A stretch of DNA of 13,879 nt from Clostridia bacterium (GTDB lineage: Bacteria; Bacillota; Clostridia; Christensenellales; Aristaeellaceae), in assembly GCA_017471125.1 (NCBI GenBank), contig JAFUWR010000188.1:1-13879 (forward strand), written 5' to 3'. The first letter of the stretch is position 1, and each line of letters starts with the position of its first letter. Shown here one piece after another: positions 7,230 to 13,850 of the stretch. Below the pieces are notes generated by a model. It ran no database searches and was not told where the DNA came from. It saw only the letters and a program-made list of their open reading frames with translations. Both the position numbers and the translations under genes were made by a program.

Positions 7230-7804
7230 AGAGCCTCATCATGATCGTCATCGCCGGCGCGCTCATCAACAACGTGGTGCTGAACCAGTTCCTGGGCATC
7301 TGCTCCTTCCTGGGCGTGTCCAAGCAGATGAAGGCGTCCGCCTCCCTGGGCCTCGCGGTCATATTCGTCATCACCATCGCCTCCGCCGTGGCGAGCCTGC
7401 TGTACGACTACGTGCTGGAGCCGCTGGGCCTGGACTTCATGAAGACCATCGTGTTCATACTGGTCATCGCGGCGCTGGTGCAGATCGTGGAGATGTTCCT
7501 GAAAAAGACCTCCCCCGCCGTCTACACCGCCCTGGGCATCTACCTGCCCCTCATCACCACCAACTGCGCGGTGCTGGGCGTGGCGCTGACCAACGTGCAG
7601 GACGGGTATAACTTCATCGAGTCCGTGCTGTCCGGCTTCGGCACCGCGGTGGGCTACACCATCGCCATCGTGCTGCTGGCAAGCATCCGCACGCGCATCC
7701 ACGAGGAGGACATCCCCGCGCCGCTGCGGGGCGCGCCCATCGTGCTGATCTCCGCCGCGCTGATGTCCATCGCCTTCATGGGCTTCTCCGGCCTGTCGTT
7801 CTAA
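7226..7804 (+). CDS. rnfA: Rnf electron transport complex subunit A
   Basis: RnfA is the membrane partner of RnfE and a homologue of NqrE. The pair has opposed topology and carries electrons across the membrane. This 192-residue protein, the usual length, has six hydrophobic helices and the conserved cysteines in FLGIC26SFLGVSKQ and TTNC114AVLGVAL, the ligands expected for the intramembrane [2Fe-2S] cluster. The QFLGICSFLG and YLPLITTNCAVLG blocks are diagnostic for the family. The start ATG overlaps the rnfE stop in ATGA. The stop is followed after 13 bases by rnfB. Confidence 0.97.
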   Translation: MKSLIMIVIAGALINNVVLNQFLGICSFLGVSKQMKASASLGLAVIFVITIASAVASLLYDYVLEPLGLDFMKTIVFILVIAALVQIVEMFLKKTSPAVYTALGIYLPLITTNCAVLGVALTNVQDGYNFIESVLSGFGTAVGYTIAIVLLASIRTRIHEEDIPAPLRGAPIVLISAALMSIAFMGFSGLSF

Positions 7805-7817
7805 GGGGGGTGCGGAC

Positions 7818-8642
7818 ATGCAGATCATCATCGTGACAACGCTGGTCATCGCCATCGTCGGCATCGTCGTCGGCGCGGGCCTGGTGTACACCGGCAACAA
7901 GTTCCACGTGGACGTGGACGAGCGGGAGGCCGCCGTGCGCGAGTGTCTCCCCGGCAACAACTGCGGCGCCTGCGGCTACGCCGGCTGCGACGCCATGGCC
8001 GCGGCCATCGCCAAGGGCGAGGCCCCGGTGAACGGCTGCCCGGTGGGCGGCGCGCCCGTGGCCGAGCAGATCGGCCAGATCATGGGCGCCTCCGCCGAGG
8101 CGGTGGAGCGCAATGTGGCCTTCGTGCGCTGCAAGGGCACCTGCGAGGTCACCAAGAACCAGGGCAACTACGTGGGCATCCGGGACTGCCGCGCCGCGGT
8201 GCTGTCGGGCATCAACGTCACCGACTGTTCCTACGGCTGCCTGGGCTTCGGCTCCTGCGCGGCGGTGTGTCCCCAGGACGCCATCAAGGTCGTGGACGGC
8301 GTGGCCGTCGTGGACCGTCGGCTGTGCGTGGGCTGCGGGCTGTGCGTCAAGGCGTGTCCGCGGGGACTGATCGAGCTCATCCCCGAGAGCAAGCAGGTCC
8401 GCGTCCAGTGCTCCAACCAGGACCGCGGCCCCCAGGTGAAGCAGGTGTGCTCCGCCGGCTGCATCGGCTGCATGCTCTGCGTCAAGCAGTGCGAGCACGA
8501 CGCCATCCATGTGGTCAATAACCTCGCCCACGTGGATTACGCCAAGTGCGTCCAGTGCGGCAAGTGCGTCGCCAAGTGCCCCGCCAAGGTCATCACGCCG
8601 GGGCTGGCGCCTGCGAATACCGAGACATCCGCATCGGCTTAA
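7818..8642 (+). CDS. rnfB: Rnf electron transport complex subunit B (polyferredoxin)
   Basis: RnfB is the ferredoxin-accepting cytoplasmic subunit, anchored by one N-terminal helix (about 2-24 here). It starts at ATG 7818 after GGGGGGT. The cluster-binding cysteines are seen in order. First is the RnfB/HdrG-type Fe-S domain C43-x5-C49-x2-C52-x4-C57 with C74. Then come four ferredoxin-like sets: C137/C141/C147/C151, C170/C173/C176/C180, C211/C215/C218/C221/C225, and C244/C247/C250/C254. The length of 274 residues fits the clostridial form, which has more clusters than the short proteobacterial one. It is the last rnf gene. The next gene begins only 25 bases downstream with no terminator between. 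Confidence 0.97.
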   Translation: MQIIIVTTLVIAIVGIVVGAGLVYTGNKFHVDVDEREAAVRECLPGNNCGACGYAGCDAMAAAIAKGEAPVNGCPVGGAPVAEQIGQIMGASAEAVERNVAFVRCKGTCEVTKNQGNYVGIRDCRAAVLSGINVTDCSYGCLGFGSCAAVCPQDAIKVVDGVAVVDRRLCVGCGLCVKACPRGLIELIPESKQVRVQCSNQDRGPQVKQVCSAGCIGCMLCVKQCEHDAIHVVNNLAHVDYAKCVQCGKCVAKCPAKVITPGLAPANTETSASA

Positions 8643-8667
8643 CCGACCAACAGGAGGACAGCTTGAA

Positions 8668-8937
8668 ATGCCTATTTTATGCGTATTCTACGGCATGGTC
8701 ATACGCATGTATGCAGAGGGCGGCGGGCAACACCACACGCCCCACATACACGTCGTATATCAAGGCCAGGAATATCAATATGATTTTGAAGGCAACGAGT
8801 TGAACGGCCTTTCTTTGCCCCCGAATAAAAAGAAACTGCTCGACGCATGGTTGATCATGAGACGTGATGAGCTCACCGCAAACTGGGATTTGATGAGCAG
8901 CGGCGAGCAGGGCTTCAAGATCAAGCCGCTCAAGTGA
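8668..8937 (+). CDS. DUF4160 small protein (possible partner of DUF2442 protein)
   Basis: The protein has 89 residues and starts at ATG 8668 with AGGAGG at 8652-8657. A longer in-frame extension into rnfB has no ribosome site and is not used. Family features of DUF4160 are the N-terminal FYGMVIRMYAEGG, the His cluster in QHHTPHIHVVYQG, and the C-terminal helix KKKLLDAWLIMRRDELTANWDLM. DUF4160 genes are commonly found next to DUF2442 genes and the pair has been suspected to be a toxin-antitoxin-like module. No biochemical activity is assigned. Its codon use is visibly more AT-rich (many A/T third positions) than that of the Rnf and nrf genes, consistent with later insertion between rnfB and nrfA. 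Confidence 0.85.
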   Translation: MPILCVFYGMVIRMYAEGGGQHHTPHIHVVYQGQEYQYDFEGNELNGLSLPPNKKKLLDAWLIMRRDELTANWDLMSSGEQGFKIKPLK

Positions 8938-8952
8938 GGGAGGTAAAGCCAT

Positions 8953-9204
8953 ATGACAGCCAATCGTCCGACGGCGATCGAGGTCAAGCCCATGGAGGAC
9001 TACAAGCTCCTGGTGACCTTTGACAACGAGGAGCGCAAGCTGTTTGATGTCGCGCCCTACATCAAGGGCAGTTGGTTTGGACAATTGCGGGACAAGGCGA
9101 CGTTTGACCGAGTCCACATCGGCGGGCTGTCCGTCGAATGGCCCGGTGGGCAGGACATCTGCCCGGACCGGCTGTACTACGACAGCGTCGCCCTGCATCC
9201 GTAG
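8953..9204 (+). CDS. DUF2442 small protein
   Basis: The protein has 83 residues and starts at ATG 8953, with GGGAGG at 8938-8943 nine bases upstream and only 15 bases after the DUF4160 stop. Features of the DUF2442 fold are the N-terminal strand-turn pattern (IEVKPMEDYKLLVTFDNEERKLFDVAPY), the central FGQLRDKATFDRVHI, and the ending VEWPGGQDICPDRLY. The pattern FDVxPYI.G.F..L.D...F..V.....G.v.WP.G.D...D.LY is strongly diagnostic. It is most likely translated together with the DUF4160 gene as a pair. In that proposed module this protein is usually treated as the regulatory/antitoxin-like half, but this is unproven. Confidence 0.87.
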   Translation: MTANRPTAIEVKPMEDYKLLVTFDNEERKLFDVAPYIKGSWFGQLRDKATFDRVHIGGLSVEWPGGQDICPDRLYYDSVALHP

Positions 9205-9236
9205 GCGCAACGCCGCTCTCAACTCCCAAATCTATC

Positions 9237-9278
9237 GCTCGACCAAGAAGGGACCCGGCTCGACCGGGAAGGTAAGAC
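9237..9278 (+). repeat. 21-base imperfect tandem duplication with hairpin at the nrfA ribosome site
   Basis: GCTCGACC occurs at 9237-9244 and again at 9258-9265, each followed by an AAGG-containing stretch and then GACCC. Within it, CCCGG (9254-9258) can pair with CCGGG (9264-9268). The second arm overlaps the GGGAAGG Shine-Dalgarno (9266-9272) of nrfA, so the hairpin could limit translation. Confidence 0.45.
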
Positions 9279-9280
9279 CC

Positions 9281-10561
9281 ATGAACAAGAACCTACTGCG
9301 ATGGGTGGTCACGGCGGTGATCCTCATAGCGGCGGTCGTCCTGCTGGGCGGCGTCGCCGGGGGCCGAAGCCTGATGTACCACCTGAAAAATCGCGGCGAC
9401 CTGGGCCCGCTCACCCGGGAGGACATCGAGTACCTGAGCGTGGAGGCCCCCGAAGCCACCAGCAGGGACGGCACGGTGAACGCCGCCGACTGGGCCTCGG
9501 TGTACCCCTACATCACGCTGACCATGGGCGACAACGCCAAGAACAGCTACGTCACCGACTACCTGGAGGAGGACCCGTACCTCGTGAACATCTACGAGGG
9601 CTACGGCTTCGCCAAGGACTACGGCAGCGCCCGGGGCCACGAATACACGCTCCAGGACGTGCACGACACCCAGCGCCCCCATCCCAAGGCCAACTGCCTG
9701 ACCTGCAAGACCCCGAACTTCGCCAAGCTGGTCAACGACCAGGGCGTGGGCGTGTACAGCATGCCCTTCGAGGAGGTCGAGGCCCTGATGGAGGAGAACA
9801 TCAGCTGCTACACCTGCCACGCCAACGCGGCGGGCGACGCGGGCAAGCTGGTGGTCACCCATTCCTACGTCAACAAGGCCCTGGGCGACAATGTGAACGC
9901 CATCGACCCGGCCACGCTGTCCTGCGGCCAGTGCCACATCGAGTACTACTTCACTCGTGAGGATTCCGAGACCATGATGCCCTACCACGACGTGGCGTCC
10001 ATGGACCCCGAGGCGATCCTGGCCTACTACGACAGCTTCGACTTCTACGACTGGGTGCAGGAGTCCACGGGCACCAAGCTGCTCAAGGCCCAGCACCCCG
10101 AGACCGAGACCTTCCTCCAGGGCAAGCACGCGGCGCTGCTGAACTGCGCGGACTGCCACATGCCCGTGGAGATGGCTGACGACGGCACCGTCTACCACAG
10201 CCACCTGCTGGTGAGCCCGCTGGAGAACGAGACGCTGCTGAGCAACTGCGCCACCTGCCACGGCGACACCGACATGGTGAAGCTGGTGCGCGGCATACAG
10301 GAGCGCGTCACCGCCCGGGAGACCGAGGTGGGCAACGAACTGTCCGACTTCAAGGACGCCCTGGCCGCTGCCGTCGCCGACGGCACCAGGACCGAGGCCG
10401 AGCTGGAGGACCTGCGCAAGCTCCACCGCGAGGCCCAGTGGTACTTCGACTACTGCTACGTCGAGAACTCCGAGGGCGCGCACAACTCCGACCTGGCCAT
10501 GCGCTGCCTGGACACCTCCGAGGCCAAGATCAACGAGGCCATGGAGATGCTGTCCATGTGA
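9281..10561 (+). CDS. nrfA: Ammonia-forming cytochrome c nitrite reductase, membrane-anchored
   Basis: NrfA reduces nitrite to ammonium with six electrons on the outer face of the membrane. This 426-residue protein starts at ATG 9281 (GGGAAGG upstream). The open frame extends further upstream into the DUF2442 gene, but without a signal sequence start. Residues 6-30 form an uncleaved-looking hydrophobic anchor. Five haem motifs are in canonical order: C139LTCK143 (lysine-ligated catalytic haem), C176YTCH, C215GQCH, C289ADCH and C323ATCH. Active-site residues match known NrfA: R118 in ARGHEY, Y222 in IEYYF, H272 in KAQHPE. The calcium-site set E221, K269 and Q271 is also present. All catalytic residues are kept, so it should be active. 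The usual NrfH partner is absent from the neighbourhood. ResB and CcsA for haem attachment follow directly. Confidence 0.95.
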   Translation: MNKNLLRWVVTAVILIAAVVLLGGVAGGRSLMYHLKNRGDLGPLTREDIEYLSVEAPEATSRDGTVNAADWASVYPYITLTMGDNAKNSYVTDYLEEDPYLVNIYEGYGFAKDYGSARGHEYTLQDVHDTQRPHPKANCLTCKTPNFAKLVNDQGVGVYSMPFEEVEALMEENISCYTCHANAAGDAGKLVVTHSYVNKALGDNVNAIDPATLSCGQCHIEYYFTREDSETMMPYHDVASMDPEAILAYYDSFDFYDWVQESTGTKLLKAQHPETETFLQGKHAALLNCADCHMPVEMADDGTVYHSHLLVSPLENETLLSNCATCHGDTDMVKLVRGIQERVTARETEVGNELSDFKDALAAAVADGTRTEAELEDLRKLHREAQWYFDYCYVENSEGAHNSDLAMRCLDTSEAKINEAMEMLSM

Positions 10562-10577
10562 CCCCACCACCACCGAC

Positions 10578-10612
10578 GCGGCATTGGGTGACCTTGCCCA
10601 ATGCCGTTTTTT
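10578..10612 (+). terminator. Intrinsic terminator between nrfA and resB
   Basis: CGGCATTGGG (10579-10588) pairs perfectly over 10 bases with CCCAATGCCG (10597-10606), with an 8-base loop, followed by six T (10607-10612). It ends 12 bases before the resB start, so resB and ccsA would depend on readthrough, or expression may be stepped down after nrfA. Confidence 0.85.
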
Positions 10613-10624
10613 CGACAGGGAACG

Positions 10625-11905
10625 ATGACTGCTATCAAACGCATGTGGCGCTTCCTCTCCTCGATGAAGTTCGCCATCCTCCTGCTGGTCGTGCTGGCGC
10701 TGGCGCGCTCGGCGGCGAGCCTGGTGACCCAGGGGCAGACCTACGCCTGGTACGCCCAGCGGTACTCCGAGCGCACGGCGGCGCTGATCGTGGCGCTGCA
10801 CCTGGACGACGCCTTCCACAGCTGGTGGTTCATGCTGATCGCGGGCTTTTTGTGCGTCAACCTGCTGTGCTGCAACGTGCTCCGGCTGCCGGGGCTGATC
10901 CGCCGCACCCGTTCCGAGGCCGACCCGGACAAGGCCGTCAACGGCGACGTGTCCGTCGCGGGCGTGGCCGACCCGGAGGCGGTGTTCCGCAAGCTGGGCA
11001 TGAAGCCCGTCAAGTCCGGGGACAAGCTGTTCGCCTCGAAGCACCGGGCAGGGCTGTGGGGCGCGTGGGTGTGTCACCTGGGCATAATACTGCTGCTGAT
11101 CCTGGGCTTCGGCCTGGGGCAGATGACGCAAAAACAGTACGCGGTCTACGGCGTGCCCGGCCAGTCGAAGCCCATCGGCGACACGGAGCTGGCGCTGACC
11201 ATCGACGACTTCCGGGTGGACCTGCGGGACGACGACACCGTGGCCCAGTACACCGCGGACATCACCGTGCGCGACCTGTCCGAGAAGGGCATGGGCGACG
11301 TGGAGAGCGCCACCATCAGCGTCAACGCCCCGGCCACGCTGTTCGGCATGAAGTTCTACCAGAACTCCACCGGCTGGGCGGCCACCGTCCACGTGATGAA
11401 GGACGGGGAGCCGCTGCAGGAGGAGGTCCTCTGCGCCGGGGAATACCTGCGGGTCGCGGACAAGCCGGACCTGGCGATCTACCTGTCGGCGTTCTACCCG
11501 GACTACGTGATGGCCCCCGGCCTCGGCCCGTCCACGGCCTCCGGGGCGCTTAGGAACCCGGCCTACCTGTACCAGGTGTACTACCAGGACCGGGTGCTGG
11601 GCATGAACGTGCTGATGCCGGAGGAGGAATTGACCATCGACGAGTACACGGTCACCTTCACCGACCCCCAGACCTACACCCTGATCCAGGTCAAGGCCGA
11701 CCGCTTCACGTGGCTGGCGCTGGCGGGCGGGCTGGTGACCCTGGCGGGGCTGATCCTGGCGCTGTACCTCCAACCGGCGAAGGTCTGGGCCGTGCCCGAG
11801 GACGGGACGTGGACGATGTATGGCCAGTGCCGCAAGGGCGGAGCGCTGTTCAGGGAGCGCTTCATAAGGGCCGCGAACGGGGAGGATAAGGATGCTTCAA
11901 GTTGA
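10625..11905 (+). CDS. resB: Cytochrome c biogenesis protein ResB/CcsB
   Basis: ResB (CcsB) joins CcsA to form the system II synthase that moves haem out and attaches it to CxxCH apocytochromes. The chosen start is ATG 10625, giving 426 residues, with a weak AGGGA site. An in-frame ATG at 10601 lies inside the terminator stem and is unlikely. Membrane segments are at about 15-35 (SMKFAILLLVVLALARS), 65-85 (DDAFHSWWFMLIAGFL), 143-164 (WGAWVCHLGIILLLI, with H151) and 359-383 (FTWLALAGGLVTLAGLILAL). Between the last two is the large extracytoplasmic domain, with the ResB block APATLFGMKFYQNSTGWA. The LDDAFHSWWF block is diagnostic. It overlaps ccsA by 14 bases, as partners often do. Its substrate here is most likely the adjacent NrfA. 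Confidence 0.93.
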   Translation: MTAIKRMWRFLSSMKFAILLLVVLALARSAASLVTQGQTYAWYAQRYSERTAALIVALHLDDAFHSWWFMLIAGFLCVNLLCCNVLRLPGLIRRTRSEADPDKAVNGDVSVAGVADPEAVFRKLGMKPVKSGDKLFASKHRAGLWGAWVCHLGIILLLILGFGLGQMTQKQYAVYGVPGQSKPIGDTELALTIDDFRVDLRDDDTVAQYTADITVRDLSEKGMGDVESATISVNAPATLFGMKFYQNSTGWAATVHVMKDGEPLQEEVLCAGEYLRVADKPDLAIYLSAFYPDYVMAPGLGPSTASGALRNPAYLYQVYYQDRVLGMNVLMPEEELTIDEYTVTFTDPQTYTLIQVKADRFTWLALAGGLVTLAGLILALYLQPAKVWAVPEDGTWTMYGQCRKGGALFRERFIRAANGEDKDASS

Positions 11906-12707
11906 GAACACGCTGTTCACCATCGTGATGCTGCTGTACTTCGCGTCGATGATAGGCTACTTCCTGTTCATCGCCGTGAAGAAGGACGGCCTGGCGCGGG
12001 TGGCCGTTATATTGCAGGCGGCGGGGCTTCTGCTGCACACCGCGGCGCTCATCTGCCGCGGCGTCGGCGCGGGGCGGCTGCCGCTGACCAACCAGTACGA
12101 GTTCGCCACGGCCTTCGCCTGGGGGCTGTGCCTGGTGAGCCTGGTCTTCGTGCTGCGGTTCAAATTCCCCGTGCTGGGGGCCTTCGCCGCGCCGGTCATC
12201 TTCCTCATCATCGGCTACGCCGCCATGCAGAGCCGGGAGGTGCGGGAGCTGATGCCCGCCCTGCGCTCCAACTGGCTGGGCTTCCACGTGTCCACCGCCA
12301 TCATCGCCTACGGCGCGTTCGGCGTGTCCTTCGTGCTGGGCATCATCTTCCTGCTCCGGGACGGCATGCGGGACAAGGGCTTCCTCGACCGCCACATCCC
12401 GGACAAGGAGAAGCTGGACCTGATCGCCTACCGAAGCGTGTCGCTGGGACTGCTGTTTTTGAGCTTCACCATCATCACCGGGGCCATCTGGGCGGAGCGC
12501 GCCTGGGGCAGCTACTGGTCCTGGGACCCCAAGGAGACCTGGTCGCTGGTGACGTGGCTCGTCTACGCCATCTACCTGCACCTGCGCGTGCGCCGGGGGT
12601 GGCAGGGCCGCGCCGCGGCCATCTTCGCCGTGGTCGGGTTCGTCTGCGTGATGTTCACCTACGTGGGCGTCAACACGTTCCTGCCCGGCGTGCATAGCTA
12701 CGCTTGA
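11892..12707 (+). CDS. ccsA: Cytochrome c biogenesis protein CcsA/ResC (haem-handling)
   Basis: CcsA carries the tryptophan-rich WWD haem-handling domain of the system II synthase. This 271-residue protein starts at ATG 11892 (GGAGG 11881-11885) inside the end of resB. It has about eight hydrophobic helices. The WWD motif is WGSYWSWDPKETW (residues 205-217). Histidines expected to handle haem are H49 (LLHTAALI), H132 (GFHVSTAIIAYGAFG) and the near-terminal H268 in LPGVHSYA. The length and the C-terminal VGVNTFLPGVHSYA match the family. CxxCK haem attachment in NrfA sometimes needs a dedicated CcsA homologue (NrfI-type in epsilonproteobacteria). Whether this pair attaches the lysine-ligated haem is inferred only from its position. 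Confidence 0.95.
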   Translation: MLQVENTLFTIVMLLYFASMIGYFLFIAVKKDGLARVAVILQAAGLLLHTAALICRGVGAGRLPLTNQYEFATAFAWGLCLVSLVFVLRFKFPVLGAFAAPVIFLIIGYAAMQSREVRELMPALRSNWLGFHVSTAIIAYGAFGVSFVLGIIFLLRDGMRDKGFLDRHIPDKEKLDLIAYRSVSLGLLFLSFTIITGAIWAERAWGSYWSWDPKETWSLVTWLVYAIYLHLRVRRGWQGRAAAIFAVVGFVCVMFTYVGVNTFLPGVHSYA

Positions 12708-12740
12708 GATCCATACGACAAGTATTAAGGAGGTACTCAC

Positions 12741-13697
12741 ATGTACGATGTCATCGCCCTGGGCGAGCTGTTGATCGACTTCGCGCCCAAGTCCGTGGAC
12801 GCCGCGGGCTATCCCACCCTGGCCGCCAACCCTGGCGGCGCGCCGGGCAACTTCCTGGCCGCGCTGAACAAGTTCGGATGCTCCGTCGCCATGATCGGCA
12901 AGGTGGGCGACGACATGTTCGGCCGCCTGCTGATCGGCACCCTGAAGGCCGCGGGCATCGAGACCCGTGGCGTCGTCGTGGACCCCGACCAGTTCACCAC
13001 CCTGGCCTTCGTGTCCCTGGACGCCAGCGGCAACCGCGATTTCAGCTTCGCCCGCAAGCCCGGCGCGGACACCTGTCTGACCATCGACGAGGTGGACGAG
13101 GCCCTGCTGACCGACACCCGCGTGTTCCACTTCGGCACCCTGTCGCTGACCAACGACCCCGCCCGGGAGGCCACCCACCAGGCCGTGGCGAAGGCCAAGG
13201 CCAGGGGCATCCTCATCAGCGTCGACCCGAACCTCAGAAAACCCCTGTGGCCCGACGCGCAGAGCGCCAAGGACGCCATCGAGTGGAGCCTCAGGCAGGC
13301 CGACATCGTCAAGATCAGCGACGAGGAGATCGAGTTCCTGTGGGGCCTGGACCCCGAGGAAGGCGCGAAGAAGCTGCTGGACGAGTACGGCGTCTCCCTG
13401 GTGTACGCCACCCTCGGCCCCAAGGGCTGCTACGCCGCCACCAAGAACGCCAGCGTCACCGTCAGCTCCCCCACCGGCATCCACGTCGTCGACACCACCG
13501 GCGCGGGCGACATCTTCGGCGGCAGCGCCATGAGCCGCTTCCTGCGCTGCGGCAAGAAGCCCGACGACCTCACCGCCGACGATCTCAAGGACATCGTCAC
13601 CTTCGCCTGCACCGCCGCCAGCCTGTCCACCCAGAAGCACGGCGGCATCTCCTCCGTGCCCGAGGAGGCCGAGGTCATCGCGAAGATCAAGGGATGA
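12741..13697 (+). CDS. PfkB-family carbohydrate kinase, fructokinase-like
   Basis: The protein has 318 residues and starts at ATG 12741 with a strong AAGGAGG nearby. It belongs to the ribokinase/PfkB fold, which phosphorylates sugars with ATP in the cytoplasm. Visible features are the N-terminal DVIALGELLIDF, the sugar-binding GGAPGNFLAAL (G32-G33-A34-P35-G36-N37), FSFARKPGAD, FHFGTLSLT, SVDPNLRKPLW, and the C-terminal signature DTTGAGDIFGG (251-261) with D257 as catalytic base. The FARKPGAD and DPNLR.PLW blocks are typical of ScrK/fructokinase-type members, so the substrate is likely fructose, though not proven. It begins 33 bases after ccsA. No own promoter is seen in that gap, so it may be read with the upstream operon. 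Its link to nitrite respiration is unclear and may be only positional. Confidence 0.88.
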   Translation: MYDVIALGELLIDFAPKSVDAAGYPTLAANPGGAPGNFLAALNKFGCSVAMIGKVGDDMFGRLLIGTLKAAGIETRGVVVDPDQFTTLAFVSLDASGNRDFSFARKPGADTCLTIDEVDEALLTDTRVFHFGTLSLTNDPAREATHQAVAKAKARGILISVDPNLRKPLWPDAQSAKDAIEWSLRQADIVKISDEEIEFLWGLDPEEGAKKLLDEYGVSLVYATLGPKGCYAATKNASVTVSSPTGIHVVDTTGAGDIFGGSAMSRFLRCGKKPDDLTADDLKDIVTFACTAASLSTQKHGGISSVPEEAEVIAKIKG

Positions 13698-13714
13698 CCC
13701 GACCGTTCCCTTTG

Positions 13715-13752
13715 CCCCGCCCCGCCGTCGCGCCGGGCGGGGTGTTGCTTTC
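13715..13752 (+). terminator. GC-rich hairpin, probable terminator of the kinase gene
   Basis: CCCCGCCC (13715-13722) pairs with GGGCGGGG (13735-13742), with a 12-base loop that itself may add two GC pairs. The following TGTTGCTTTC is only partly T-rich, so termination may be incomplete. The same downstream stretch holds the -35 of the next promoter. Confidence 0.55.
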
Positions 13753-13773
13753 GCGGCCGCATCATGATATAAT
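13745..13773 (+). promoter_or_regulatory. Sigma-A promoter reading into the terminal repeat unit
   Basis: -35 TTGCTT (13745-13750), 17-base spacer, -10 TATAAT (13768-13773) preceded by TGA, the same extended -10 form as at the rnf promoter. Transcription would start near 13780, at the first base or two of the 29-base repeat. This makes the repeat unit the 5' end of an RNA. Confidence 0.7.
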
Positions 13774-13778
13774 GAGAG

Positions 13779-13807
13779 CATAGGAGTAATGATTAGGAAA
13801 ACGGAAC
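13779..13807 (+). repeat. 29-base direct repeat, copy 1
   Basis: This 29-base sequence is identical to 13851-13879. It begins CATAGGAGTAATG and contains an AGGAG followed closely by ATG. Its 3' part (from 13796) is the left arm and loop of a hairpin whose right arm lies in the unique sequence after it. Copy-to-copy distance is 72 bases. Confidence 0.85.
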
Positions 13808-13847
13808 GTTTTCCGGGTCGGCGGGCCCCGTAGGGCAGCACGCCGAC
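13796..13847 (+). ncRNA. Two-hairpin structured element of unknown class (possible non-coding RNA)
   Basis: Hairpin one is GGAAAACG (13796-13803), loop GAA, CGTTTTCC (13807-13814). Hairpin two is GTCGGCG (13817-13823) with CGCCGAC (13841-13847), enclosing GCCC (13825-13828), CGTA, GGGC (13833-13836). Both are perfect or nearly so and lie directly behind a promoter. A 14-residue frame from ATG 13789 to TAG 13831 with AGGAG just upstream also exists, so a short leader peptide cannot be excluded. I recognise no known riboswitch or RNA family. Confidence 0.4.
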
Positions 13848-13850
13848 AAT

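Noticed and set aside
8509..8667. Longer N-terminus for the DUF4160 protein inside rnfB
   Set aside because: The extension is the shadow of rnfB. AGGAGG before ATG 8668 and family alignment (start MPILCVFYG) fix the start.
9020..9280. Longer N-terminus for nrfA beginning inside the DUF2442 gene
   Set aside because: The extension overlaps a well-supported gene in another frame and would bury the membrane anchor. ATG 9281 has a ribosome site and starts with a typical anchor sequence.
10601..10624. Upstream ATG 10601 as the resB start
   Set aside because: It lies within the terminator stem and has no Shine-Dalgarno. ATG 10625 gives the normal ResB N-terminus.
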